Part shown: positions 16,237 through 27,884 of the stretch, one piece after another
Layout: each line of letters begins with the position of its first letter
Position numbering within the stretch: the first letter of the stretch is position 1
Source of the DNA: Thuidium tamariscinum
Taxonomy: Eukaryota; Streptophyta; Bryopsida; Hypnales; Thuidiaceae
Direction: 5' to 3'
Assembly: GCA_947034885.2 (NCBI GenBank)
Contig: OX344749.2
Span: 48,141,682 to 48,205,681 of the forward strand
DNA length: 64,000 bases
Notes under the pieces: model-generated
What the model was told of the DNA's origin: nothing
The model's input: only the letters and a program-made list of their open reading frames with translations
Databases searched by the model: none
Made by a program: the position numbers and the translations under genes

Positions 16237-16853
16237 CCCCTAAAGGACCAAACTGCATTTTTTAGTTTGCGGGCAGTTATAGATTCTCTACTCTAAAATA
16301 AACTTTGAAAGCCTTTATTTTCCTCAATTTTTTATATTTTTGAAAAAAAATAAAAAATTTGGATGTTGATTGTTTGTCACAACATGACAACCATTGGGAT
16401 TGACATTTTAAAATTCTATAAATAAAATTTTAACAATTTAGTATTTTGAATCACCCTCTATTTCTTTCTACTTATTAATTTTTTCCTATGTGTTGTACAA
16501 TTCCAAATGATGTGAATTTTTTTGAACGTATAGCCAACTTGCCGTGAAGAATGAATCCAAAGAAGCACCACCATTTTGGACATTTTATCATAGAAATGTG
16601 ACCTTGTGAAGTGCAGCTGCCCGCTTTTATGCAGGGACAAAAAGAAGGTTTTTGTCAATTCAAATGCTAATATCTTGCAATTTATATGGTGGAAAATTCT
16701 GAAACTTTTTCCACATCTTTTCACACAAGTGAACTATAAGATCCTATGGTTACATGTGTCTAAAAATGTTTTTTTTCAAAAATTTGGTGCTTGAAGTAGA
16801 CATGGCAGTTTTGGTGTGTTTTTGGTGAAGACATAGTCTCTGACCTTTAGGGG
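16237..16853 (+). mobile_element. TTAA-flanked MITE A (CCCCTAAAGG ends)
   Basis: A 617-bp element flanked by TTAA at 16233-16236 and 16854-16857. Its ends are perfect 10-bp inverted repeats, CCCCTAAAGG and CCTTTAGGGG. The interior matches elements at 62221-63153 (same strand) and 35583-36501 (opposite strand), notably 'tccaaatgatgtgaa' and 'gtgaccttgtgaagtgca'. Compared with those it lacks about 300 bases after the left end, so it is an internal deletion derivative. No transposase is encoded. The TTAA duplication with CCC/GGG ends is typical of the piggyBac superfamily; assignment is by inference. Confidence 0.75.
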
Positions 16854-16894
16854 TTAATAACTTTTGCATACGGTATCCAAATCCACTGTTCTTT

Positions 16895-17675
16895 TGGTAA
16901 GTTTGCACCGGCTATTGGTAAAAAATTAGGTGCATTTACAGAGGTCTGGTTTCACGCTGTGAGCTTCTTTCGGGGGCAGGGCTCGGATGCGGGCAAAAAC
17001 TACTTTTATTTTGCCTTCAATTGATTTTTCCCCCATTTTGGCACACCCTTCGCTGCAGTGTTAGCCAACAAGAATTCCCCCAAAGATTCAGTCCACATCC
17101 AAACTACAAAGTAGAGTAGGATACAATTGAACACAAAATTTCCAATAAGAAAATTGGACCAATGATGTGGCTTCTGTGCTGCATAGTTCATTTTTCATCT
17201 TTGATCTCAATTGAGCCACTTGGTCAAGCTTGTGTAGAACTAGGAGAGGAGAGAAGCTCTTTATACTAGTGGGATAGTGGTAGGTGAAACAAACCATGTG
17301 GGATTTGTGGATGTAAACAAAGAAGAGCTCCACCACATGGTTAAGTGAAAACGCAGGAATTGTGATAGAAGTCAAATTTCAGACCTCATTTAGACATAGT
17401 ACAATTTTTTTTTTCAAAAAACTTCAAACTAAGAAAAGTTGGGGGATCAAGTAAAATTTTATCTCCAGAAATCCGTTTGAGATTTTAATACTCCATCTAA
17501 AAGTTATGGACAAATTTCAGAGAAGGTATTTTAAAATATCTAAGAAAATGTCCCTTCGACTCACCCTCTAAAATTTTGTCCATAACTCTTACATGAGGCT
17601 TCAAAATCTCAAGCGGATTTTGAGAGGTAAAAGTTAGCATAGTTCTCCAGCATCTTCTAGTTCAATTTTTTTTTC
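16895..17675 (+). repeat. Left arm of a 4.6-kb inverted-repeat structure
   Basis: This arm is the near-perfect reverse complement of 20495-21493. A 95-codon frame at 17375-17088 (minus) translates identically to one at 20982-21269 (plus), and a 61-codon frame differs at one residue, so the arms are young or were homogenised. The frames resemble no protein and shift with indels, so they are not taken as genes. The outer end reads TGGTA, mirrored by TACCA at 21489-21493. Confidence 0.85.
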
Positions 17676-18360
17676 TAAATTTTTTTTATTACACTATGCC
17701 CAAATGAAGTCTAAAATTCAACTTTGAGCATAATTCTTGTATTTTCATTTAACCATTAGTAGCTTCATTTTCTATGGAAAAAATGAAAAGTGCTTAAAAT
17801 AATACAATCCTGGTAGTGGAGAATTCTCTATTTAAGAAAGTGAATCCATGTTATCCTTTTCTTTAATTGATAGTTTTTACAAATTCTTCTCTAGTATATA
17901 CAATACTATTTTAAGAACACTAATTTTTTAGCATTGTGAAATTTTTTATTTATTCATACATTGTCTACAAAAATGTATTTTAGGAGATTTTAGAATATTC
18001 TTTTGACATCTACTAAGATTCTAAAAGAAATTGGTAGTTTCTTAATACAAAGAATGTGCAATTGCATATTCTATCACATGTAGGCATAATTATTTTATGA
18101 GAATTTAAAAAGTGATGTTTTGATTGTCAACCCTCTATTGTAAATATTTGTTTTACATGTATGTGTAATGCATAAGTTTTATCAATCACACAACGTACTT
18201 TCAAGTGGTGATATCAAAATTGTATTTTTCAAGTATTTGAGAGTTTTGTGTTTTTAAACTGATTTAACAAAGACTAATCATTGAAGATATTAGAAGCTTT
18301 ATATAAATATATTTTCTAATCATCAATTTCAACATTCAAACAAAGTAAGAATGTCAAAAA
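17676..18360. other. AT-rich spacer inside the 4.6-kb inverted-repeat structure
   Basis: Single-copy in this window, rich in stop codons, with no recognisable domain. If the structure is one mobile element, this is where an internal gene would be expected, and none is visible. Confidence 0.5.
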
Positions 18361-19385
18361 CATTGTACAGTGGGAGACCAATCAAAATGGCGTTTTCAAA
18401 TTTGTAGTGAAAGAAATTTTAGTGCACTCAACTTTGGTAGCCTCCCAAGAGCTCAATAATGGATATTTTACCATGAATTTGTTTTCAAAAAATTACTTCT
18501 TAATTAATAATGTGCTTGCCAAATTTTAAGGCCAAAAGATTTGTAGAAAATAAGATATTCAAAATCTCCCAACATGTGTAGTTGTGAGGATGAGTTTTTA
18601 CATCTTGTCAAACTTTGACCCATACAAAGACACTATACTCAGGGTTGAAAAACTCATCTTCACAACTACACATGTTGGAAAATTTTTAATGTCTATTTTT
18701 TGGTAATTTTTTTGAACTTGAAATTTAGAATACATATCATCAACATAGAGATGATCTTATGCAAAAAAATTAATGGTAAATAGACAATTTTCCAACCCTT
18801 GGAAGGGTGTCAAAGTTGGCAAGAGTAAAAAGTTTTTTAGAGCCACACAAGTTGGGAGATTTTGAATATCTATTTTTTGGTTTTTTTTTTTTTAACTTGA
18901 AATTTGGATCACATATAATTGACATATAGGTGACTTTATAAAAAAATATTCATGGAAAGAAACCAATTTTTTAGCGCTTGGAAAGGTGGTAAAGTTGGTA
19001 AATGTAAAAGTTTTCTCAAAACTACACATGTTGGGAGATTTCAAATATCTTAGATAATCTTTTGACCTTGAAATTTTTCACACATATTAAAAACATAGAG
19101 CTTACTTCATTCCAAAAATTTTATGGCAAAAAAACCCAATTCAATCCTTGGGAAGGTGTCAAAGTTGAAAGTAGTGAAATTTTTTTCACCACTACATATG
19201 TTGATAAACTTCAAATATCTTTTCTTGTGTAAATTTTTTGGCCTTGAAATTTGGCGAGCATATTACGAGCTTAGAGATGATGTTGTGACAAAAAATTCAT
19301 GGTAAAATATCAATTTTTAGCTCTTAGAAGGCTGCCAAAGTTGACTACACTAAAATTACTTTGATTGGTACCCCACTATACAATG
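18361..19385 (+). mobile_element. Inverted-repeat element with an internal ~175-bp tandem array
   Basis: The ends are CATTGTACAGTGGGAG at 18361 and CCCCACTATACAATG at 19385, and the similarity continues inward for roughly 240 bases on each side (18361-18605 against about 19190-19385). Between them lie degenerate direct units of about 170-180 bases, marked by 'acacatgttggga'-like sequence at about 18663, 18845, 19024 and 19193. At 18549-18692 the first unit faces the second as a palindrome around 'gatgagttttt'. No coding capacity. Long inverted ends suggest a Mutator- or foldback-like non-autonomous element; the class is uncertain. Confidence 0.65.
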
Positions 19386-20494
19386 TTATATACTATTAAT
19401 AACACATGTAGGTTTAGTATGAATTCACTTTTGGCATTTGGGGAATTAATACTTTTTCACTTGTAGTAAGTTTAGAAATAAAAAATGAATTTTCAAAAAT
19501 TAATTAAATAAAAAATATTTTCAAAATCGATTTAGGCAATGATGAGCTCAAGAATTACCTAATATTGAGTACTTTGAAAAGGAAACTCAAAAGAGTGTGG
19601 TGTTAAGCTCTACAAACACATTCTTTCCAATCCTTCTTTAAAAATTCTCCACTACTAACATTGTACTATATTCAACACTTTTCAATTTTGTTTACAAAAA
19701 ATGAAGCCTTTTATAGTTACACTTCAAAGTGCCTTCCCCCCTTGTTTCATTGTTGTTTCAACATTTGGTGCAAGCCATTAGTGCACTTTTTCTAAATAGT
19801 GAAAACAACTAAAAATCGGTTAATTGTTATTTGAAATAGTGATGGAATATTTTGGGATGTTTATCTAATGGTTGAATGTATTAAAAAAGGTATATTGTTT
19901 CAACAACATGTCACAATTAGACCATTAAATTTGAAATTAATCCATCATTGAAACTATGTTTGAACACCATCATTTAGCCATTATTGGAAAAAGTACGAGA
20001 CAAAATTGAAACAACCACATTTAGCCATTGTTCAAACAACAATTATACAAAATATAAAATATGTTAACATTCATCTATTGTTGAAATAACAATGAGACAT
20101 TGTTTAAGAAGAAAAACTTAAGCATCATTAATACAATTATGAAATATTGTTAAAGAATATATTTGTGTATCTACTTGATACAATATTGAAACAACCTTCA
20201 AAAATTCTATCTGCATGACAAAAGAACGGCTTCAACAACCAAAAGGTCAAACTACATAAATTGCACACACAAATTTTTGGGACACTGACAACAATTTAGT
20301 TAAGCCTTTTCATTTACTTGACTTGTGCTATTGTTAAATAAGTAAGAAGCGACCATGAGAATTCATTAAACGCTCCTTCTTAAAGTATTTCAATGGTCTA
20401 AAAATAACTTGCAAGACAAAGGTTTCTTTAGTAAATGAAATGTCTTACTTGTTGATACCACGTTTTGATCAATTGTCTTAAATTAGCTTTTTTC
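19386..20494. other. AT-rich spacer, no gene seen
   Basis: Within the 4.6-kb inverted-repeat structure, right of the nested element. Phrases such as 'attgttgaaacaac' and 'attgttcaaacaac' recur between 19860 and 20200 in both orientations, suggesting decayed short repeats. No reading frame of interest. Confidence 0.45.
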
Positions 20495-21493
20495 GGAAAA
20501 AAAAATTGAACTAAGAGATGCTGGAGAACTATGCTAACTTTTACCTCTCAAAATCCGCTTGAGATTTTGAAGCCTCATGTAAGAGTTATGGACAAAATTT
20601 TAGAGGGTGAGTCGAAGGGACATTTTCTTAGACATTTTAAAATACCTTCTCTGAAATTTGTCCATAACTTTTAGATGGAGTATTAAAATCTCAAACGGAT
20701 TTCTGGAGATAAAATTTTACTTGATCCCCCAACTTCATGGTTGCCATATCGGACGGAATATCACTGTTCACGGACAGAATCGGACGAGTTAGGGTTGACC
20801 CGCTGCGAACTTTGAACCCTTGTAACTTTTGAAAAAAGTCTTCAAATTGGACAAATAAGATGTTTTTTGGCATCTACATCTATTGCCAGTTATGGGTCCA
20901 GTGACGGTTATGGATGCTGCTACCTTAGTTTGAAGTTTTTTGAAAAAAAAAATTGTACTATGTCTAAATGAGGTCTGAAATTTGACTTCTATCACAATTC
21001 CTGCGTTTTCACTTAACCATGTGGTGGAGCTCTTCTTTGTTTACATCCACAAATCCCACATGGTTTGTTTCACCTACCACTATCCCACTAGTATAAAGAG
21101 CTTCTCTCCTCTCCTAGTTCTACACAAGCTTGACCAAGTGGCTCAATTGAGATCAAAGATGAAAAATGAACTATGCAGCACAGAAGCCACATCATTGGTC
21201 CAATTTTCTTATTGGAAATTTTGTGTTCAATTGTATCCTACTCTACTTTGTAGTTTGGATGTGGATTGAATCTTTGGGGGAATTCTTGTTGGCTAACACT
21301 GCAGCGAAGGGTGTGCCAAAATGGGGGAAAAATCAATTGAAGGCAAAATAAAAGTAGTTTTTGCCCGCATCTGAGCCCTGCCTCCGAAAGAGAAACCAGA
21401 CCTCTGTAAATGCACCTAATTTTTTACCAAGCGTGAAACCAGACCTCTGTAAATGCACCTGATTTTTTACCAACAGCTGGTGCGAACGTACCA
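20495..21493 (-). repeat. Right arm of the 4.6-kb inverted-repeat structure
   Basis: Reverse complement of 16895-17675 with two differences. An extra block of about 190 bases sits at about 20735-20924, starting near 'catggttgccatatcgg' and ending near 'gatgctgctac'. The outer end carries a partial tandem duplication of about 55 bases, so 'ccagacctctgtaaatgcac' occurs twice (about 21397 and 21450). Both changes are absent from the left arm. Confidence 0.85.
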
Positions 21494-21986
21494 TTTGGTG
21501 CGTTGGAACATGCTTTCACTCACCAACAAGACTGTAAAAAAAATCTGAACAACATAATAACAGGAACTAGGCACAGTATGAAAAACTGGCGCTTTTGGGT
21601 GTACCTACCTTACCTGATTTTTTCAGTTTTTTTTTCACCTGGCTAAGGCTGTGCCACCGATGTCACTGCCTCAACAACTGACTGAGATCGTTTTCTCCAT
21701 TGGAATAAAGAGCGAGTTCCAATATTTCCATGATTGGCTGCTCCTTCCTTCAATAATTTTTCATAATTTTCTGACGCTTCTGATTGTCCGTCTCCCACCA
21801 GGCCACTGGGCAATGGAATTTCTGTTTTATTTGTTTCAATAAAAACAATAATAATCATTTGTTAAAAATTTTGAAAAAAGAAAAAAGAACAATAATATTC
21901 ATGGTGTCCGCCGAGCTTAACTTGCAAGTTGCATTTTGCCTTTGCAATAGAATTCTGTTTTCGTTTGTTTCAATAAAAACAATAAC

Positions 21987-22522
21987 TAAGGTAAGAGGCT
22001 CAAGAAGCGATCATTTAAGTGCTGATGTGCTTTTTTCATGTACTTCCTAACATGGAAATATTTTTAACTTATTTTTCAGTTAAAGAGAAATGGATGAGGA
22101 ATCCAACACAAGTCGTTTCATTTTTTTTGAAGCATTATTGAATTAGTTATGAATTTTTGAACACAATCTGGTGTAGGTCCCTATTTGTGATCATAGGCCC
22201 TTGGAAACCCATCTATGCATAGTTTGAAAAAAAATCAGAAATGAATGCTTGATTTAATCATTATTTCATATTTTTCAATACTTGTAAGAAGGTAGTTGAA
22301 CAATGATTTCTAATTTTGAATTAAATTAGTAGACACCTAGCCACTTAGTTAGGAATGAACCAAGTGTGGTTCTTAAACCATCCATTGAAGAAGTATAAAC
22401 AAATCTCATCAAGCTCCATTGTAATTTAGAGTTCATTTTTCCAAACAGTTCACCTGTCCAGTTCAAAACCCCTACTGGATGGTTGAAAATGCCCACTTGG
22501 TTTTAGAGCCCTCTCCTATGAT
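21987..22522 (+). mobile_element. Decayed MITE related to 36880-37197
   Basis: The left end TAAGGTAAGAGGCTC and the right end GAGCCCTCTCCTATGATA are imperfect inverted repeats. The interior shares 'gaattagttatgaatt' and 'ggttttagagccc/ggttttagaaccc' with the better preserved element at 36880-37197. A third relative lies at about 61310-61560. Non-coding. Confidence 0.5.
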
Positions 22523-22552
22523 AAGATAGGGTACTTATAGTCAATCACTAAA

Positions 22553-23258
22553 CCCTTAAAGGACAGACCTATCACCACTAGTTTGAAGCTTCTTTGCCCG
22601 TCACTCAATTTGTTACTATTTTTGAAGCAAATATGTCTAAATTTTTTTTTCAGAGATGAAAGTACATTTCTTCTATATTCCACAAAAAATTTAGATTTTT
22701 TTGAGGAAAATTGATTTTTAGGAAATTTTTTGAAGAAAAAGTGAAGAAAAAATCATATCAAATAAAAAATTATCTCAAAAAATCTGAAAATTTCATCATG
22801 TGTGTACATTATAGTGACAAACATCATGGTGGAAACTCAATTCCCGTGTACTTTTATAAATGGACATTAAAACTGCAGCCAAAGTTCAAAATGCAATAAA
22901 ATATTCAAATTTTTTCTTAAATCTAAAATTTCAATTCAAGTAAAAACTAGAGTGGAGGACCTTCATTTCATTAGTTGGGTTCAAACTCAAAAAAAGTCAT
23001 TTTTAAGGAGAAATTTCAGATTTAGTGAATTTCTCAAAATACACTAAAATGGCAAATTTTGCCATCCGTTTTCTCTAATTACTTCTCAACTACATGAAAA
23101 CAAATAGTAATTAGACTAGAAACTCAATTGGAGACTCTTTACAACTTAACGCAAAAAGTCATTAAAAAAAAAGTGAATGAAAAAACTACTATTTAGGTCT
23201 TCTTCTGCTTCTGCGAAGTCATCTGATCACCAAAAATGGTGCCGACATCACTTAGGGG
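22553..23258 (+). mobile_element. TTAA-family MITE F
   Basis: The left end is CCCTTAAAGGAC preceded by TAAA (decayed TTAA); the right end is ACTTAGGGG followed by a perfect TTAA at 23259-23262. The interior is the reverse complement of the element at 41753-43097 over nearly its full length, for example 'cacctatcaccactagtttgaagc' region and 'tctcaactacatgaaaacaa'. 706 bp, no transposase. Confidence 0.65.
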
Positions 23259-23262
23259 TTAA

Positions 23263-24336
23263 GCAATTTTCAAGTAGATTGTGAGTAGTATGAGGCAAGT
23301 GAAATTTTTGTCAAGTAGAAAGAGAGGAAATATGGGAATGCAAATTTTCAAAATTTTATTCCCAAAATTTAACCCTAGAGTGTCTGGAATCATATCTAGA
23401 ATTGATGATTTGGAAAGAATGATTATAAAGTCCTATTTGAAAGAATATTTTGGGATTGAGATATATCAAAAGTTGTAAATTTTGAGTTTTGGATTCCATC
23501 CGTATGGTTAGATTCCCCAATGCTTTCACCAATATTTTTCTATAAATTCTGAAAGGAAAATTTCAAAATTCCTTCTAAATTCAATTACAAGGAAAATATT
23601 GTCATTTTTCAAATAAAATTTATTGGAGTGGATTTGAAATGAGCTTTTCTTCATATGGTGATTTTTTGAAATATTTTGTTCTTTAATTCTATGACTTCAT
23701 TTTTGCAAATCTAGTTTTGAACTATAATCAATATAAGTCAACCCCTTGACATATTCTTCATTTATAATTTTAGAAAATTATGTACTCCAATAATATCAAA
23801 TCCAACCTTTGGATAGAACAAAAACTTCATAAAGAATTTCTAAAAATTAGGATGACTTCCATCCAAGCAATAACAAGACAGGAAACTAATTTCCAAAAAT
23901 TTCAAATCTGTTCATCGTCTAGAAACTAGACATCAACGCACTCTAGGTTAAATTATTGTGACTTTTGGAAACCAAATAGGTAGTTGTTTGGACTAATAGC
24001 CAATGTCTAGACTCTTCCAATTTCAATCATAGACTAAATATTTTTCTGCTCACTACTTCCTATTTTCTTGCTCACTACATTGGTACATGTGTCATTATCT
24101 TATTGTCCCCAATCTTGAAATGGAAGAAAAAGCACATTCCAAGCTTTGGTTGAAAATATGTTCTTGCCTTGGTTGAAAATAGTTGCACTCTATAGATTGG
24201 ATATGGATCCCTAGTCGGAAATGGGTACTTCTACCTTAATGGTCATTAGGCTTGTATTTTACCTTAGTTTGCAATGGAATTTCTATTTTAGTTGTTTCAA
24301 AAATAATAATAACGTTTTCTATTGGAGTTTGGTTAA
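23263..24336. other. AT-rich intergenic DNA, no gene seen
   Basis: No recognisable gene or RNA. The phrase 'gcaatggaatttct.ttt' near 24275 also occurs near 21812, with a following 'tgtttcaa..aataataat' stretch, so a short decayed repeat is shared. Confidence 0.45.
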
Positions 24337-25278
24337 CCCTTCATTGCCTAAGGTCCAAACGTGTCTAAAAACATCCCTGCTTTTCAAAGCCTTTTAAGTT
24401 TAAATATCACTAAGCTATAAAAATCTCAATCATAGTGTGCATGTTGTAGATGACATGGACCAAATTTGGAGTCATTTGGTTGTATAGATTGCAAGATCAC
24501 AATGTTTTTGTGTTGAAGAAAGATATTGAAATTCTCTTAAAAACCCATTTGGAGTGAAATTTGATTTCTAAACCTATTCAAATGAAAAAACTTTAAACTT
24601 AAAAGTGCTACAAAACCAACACACAAACACATGGCAAAAAATGTCATTTAATTGATTCATTGTGTTTGCAAAATGACTTGGAAGTGTCATAAATAAGAAA
24701 AAATACATCTATGACTTCACCTCCTCCCACTAAAATGCTTCTCAATCACTCATACCTTCTTGGATTGATATGAAATTCTAGCTACACAAACTAGAATAGA
24801 ATGCACAACTTTTTCAAAAAAAACGATGAGAAACAAGCATTGTATGAGGAAGAAACAAGTTGCTAAAGTTCACTGTAATCTAAAAATGTCTAGTTCTTGA
24901 ACTTCAAATTGCTTCCAAACATTCAAAACAACTTGGATTGCCATGAAAATTTGACCACAATAACTAGACTTCTAGATGGGAACAAAACTTAACACATTTG
25001 ATTGAAAACCAACATTAGATGAAGGAGCAACAAGCCTCTAAAGTTGCAGTTATCCACTACTGTGTGGTGAATTCAGATTGAACTTATGAACTTTGATTGA
25101 CTTCCAAAAAAAACTTACATCTTCGATTGATATGAAAATTTTACCACACATTGTCAAACTAGACTAGTATGCTCAACTTTCCCAACGAGTCTTATTGAAT
25201 TCAAACATTGGATGGAAAAGTAACAACACTTTGAATTGAATTGTGAGGACACTTTTCATCCCCTTACACAATGAAGGG
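24337..25278 (+). mobile_element. TTAA-family element H (CCCTTCATTG ends)
   Basis: 942 bp with perfect 10-bp inverted ends, CCCTTCATTG and CAATGAAGGG. The left flank is TTAA (24333-24336) and the right flank is TTCA, one base off. The interior matches about 37380-39140, which is interrupted by a nested element, and a fragment at about 26765-27000. Internal direct repeats include 'ttggattgatatgaaa' and similar phrases at about 24762, 24930 and 25115, so the middle is built from degenerate units of about 170-190 bases. Non-coding. Confidence 0.65.
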
Positions 25279-26399
25279 TTCATACTTTGAGTTGTCTTCA
25301 TTTTGGAGTGCAATAACTTGACCCCTTTAGCATGTTGTCTTCAAAAATGGCCTATTGTACCCGTATGAATCCTTCAATTTTGGTCCTTAAATATGAGATT
25401 TCTTTCTTGCACAATTTATAGAGCAAGAGTGCATTCCTAGGCAATCTTGCAGAAAAAATTGTACTTGGAAAACAACTTTTACTATCTTACTTGCAAATGG
25501 CCTTTGTACTCAGAAGTTGCAACGGTAGTATCAGTGCACTGTAGGAAAGGGGATAATTATGCTCAAAGCCACATCTAAGGTTATACATTGGAGCCTAGTT
25601 AATTCCGAAAAGTTGATTTGAACCTAGAGGTTACTTGATGGATCATGCCCATTTGGAGGTTGAGGTGAACTAACCCCTTTGCTTGGCCCCTCGGGAAAAT
25701 GATGAAATTTTACACATAATAAAGTTTGCAAATTTTGAATTCATATTTGCAATTAGAGGCCGCAAATTAGTCATCAAGAGTGTATAAGGTAAATTTATCA
25801 AACACTAAATAGGAGGCTTTTTTTACTTGCACCTTTAAAATGACTTGCCGAAGGGGATAGAATAAAACACAAATGTGTTATAAAATATAAGTTTTGCAGC
25901 TTTTTTGAAGTTAACATCAAAAAAGATAATGTAAAGGACAAAAAGTAGAAAGTATCTATATGGTCAAAATTATAAAATTATTTTTAGATTCTCTTCAAAT
26001 GAATTTTGTAAATATGACTTCAAAGATTCATTAAAAATACAATTTCTATCTTTAGCATTTGAATTTGCTTTATTGATCAAAATTTTGGTTGCTATTGATT
26101 TGTAAAAAAAATGCAAAAAGACTAGTAATGAAAGCATCAACACTTTCTCCAAATAGTAAGTTTTTCAACACTAGGCAATTCTAAATATTTTGTGCTATTT
26201 CTCTTATAATTTTTGTTTGACTATGCCAATCTCAGGTTTGAGTACAAATGTTGAAAGACAACCAAATTTTTTCAAAATTCAAAAAACAAAAATTTGAAAA
26301 TTGTTTTTTTTCTGCCTGAAATTTTTTACTAAAGTTGGACAGTGACCAAAAAAGGGCGCTTGAGCGCTTATTAATAGGGGTTAAGAAAAGCTTTAGGCC
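25279..26399. other. AT-rich intergenic DNA, no gene seen
   Basis: Only short AT-biased frames. A lone 'aggggttaa' near 26376 resembles the right end of the TTAA family, but I could not find a matching left end. Confidence 0.45.
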
Positions 26400-26642
26400 C
26401 ATTTTCCATGTTATAAACTAGCTATTGCTGAGTAGGTGAAAAAATGATTGAAAAAATCTTGAAAATTTGGAAAAAATTGATAAAATTGAAAAAAAATTGA
26501 AATTTTTTATTAAAAAAATTAAATATTATTATTTGACATGACAATTGCTCGACCACATTAGACTATTTATGTAGCAAAATTTTCATAGTTCCCATAGTTT
26601 TGAGAACTTATCATCTTCCAAAGGCCCAAAAATTTTCTAATG
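26400..26642 (+). repeat. Core-module repeat, copy 1 (decayed)
   Basis: It contains TTGACATGACAATTGCTC followed by GACCACATTAG at about 26535-26563, aligning with the conserved core in the elements at 38.2, 59.0 and 63.6 kb. It ends in TTTTCTAATG at 26642, like the 59.09 copy. The left edge is uncertain. Confidence 0.5.
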
Positions 26643-26764
26643 TTTTTGTAAGACACTAAAGGCCATCTAATGGAATTGGGAGCCTATTCCTACTACCTTG
26701 TAGCGAGGGACTTGAAGTTATTTGAGCTCATCTCTGTGCTCTTGAGGTTTGTTCCTTTCAAGCT

Positions 26765-27010
26765 TAACCTATAAAGGCCCAAGGCCTTTTCAGGCTTAAA
26801 AACATTATTGCTTTTGAAGTGTTATAGGTCTAATGTCATGAAAGTATAGAAATCTCAACCAAACAATCTTGTAGTGTACAAGTTGTAGATGGCATGAATC
26901 AAATTTGGAGTCATTTGACCACATAGATTGTAAGATTATAATGTTTTAGTGTTGAAAAGAAATGTTGGAATTTTCCATCCAAAATACTTGAATAGACATT
27001 AAAAAAGTTC
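26765..27010 (+). repeat. Fragment of TTAA-family element H
   Basis: Begins TTAACCTATAAAGGCCC and then follows element H through 'ttggagtcattt' and 'agattgtaagatta'. The similarity is lost after about 27000, so only the left third is present. Confidence 0.5.
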
Positions 27011-27884
27011 AAATTCTAATGTTTGAAAATATTAAGAAAATCCCATCAAAAGCTAGCTAGAAGACAAAAATTATACAAGCCTTGACAATATATGCTCAAG
27101 AAAGAAAAAGCATACCAATTACACATCGTTTGGTTGTACCATATAGCAAGGTTTTGCTTTCTTAACCTCTAAAGTTCCATTGTTTGGCCTTGGAAGACAA
27201 TTTGGAGTTTAGATAGGTTTTTTATGTCTTAATTTATACTATGTTTTTTTCTTAAAAGGAACATATTTCCTTGCAAGAAATTTGTAGATATATAAATTTT
27301 ATAAGGATTGTATACATAGTGAAGAAGTTACATACATTTTTTTGGAAAACCAAACTTAGTAGGTACAAGTTGGGCTACCAAATTTACTTGACTTTGAAGT
27401 AGGTAAGTTAAGGGCAAAAAATCAAAGGTTGGACACTTGAATGTGGGCAAAGGGTGAAAAAGTTGTGCCACACATGATTGTCTAACCTCTAGTTAGAGAC
27501 AATGGAGGGTGGCAAAGGAGCAATGGAGCTTTATTATAAAGATAACACTCATGCTTCTTAATCAACATTTCCTTTTCATCTACTCAGTCAACAGAATCTC
27601 TAAAATTTTTAATGCAATTTGCATCCTTCTTTTGCAAAAGAAAGAATGAGGCTACACCTATTTGTAGGCTAGAATTTGATGAGAAATTTTCTGTAATCAA
27701 AAGAATTTACTAAGTTCATAATTTATATAAAAAATAATATCATATATGACTACTATAAAGCCATGATTTTGCTTTGTAGCACCTAATAGAAGCATTATTA
27801 TTTAATCCCACCAAAATTTGTTAAATTAGAGCATTGTACATATATAATTATACCCCTAAAATGTCTCTACTTTTGGACTCATGC

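Noticed and set aside
17088-17375. Identical 95-codon frames in the two inverted arms (also 20982-21269) as a conserved small protein
   Set aside because: The identity follows from the whole arm being duplicated, including obviously non-coding DNA, and the product resembles no protein family.
16895-21493. LTR retrotransposon with the arms as LTRs
   Set aside because: The arms are inverted, not direct, and no primer-binding site, polypurine tract or reverse transcriptase frame is visible between them.
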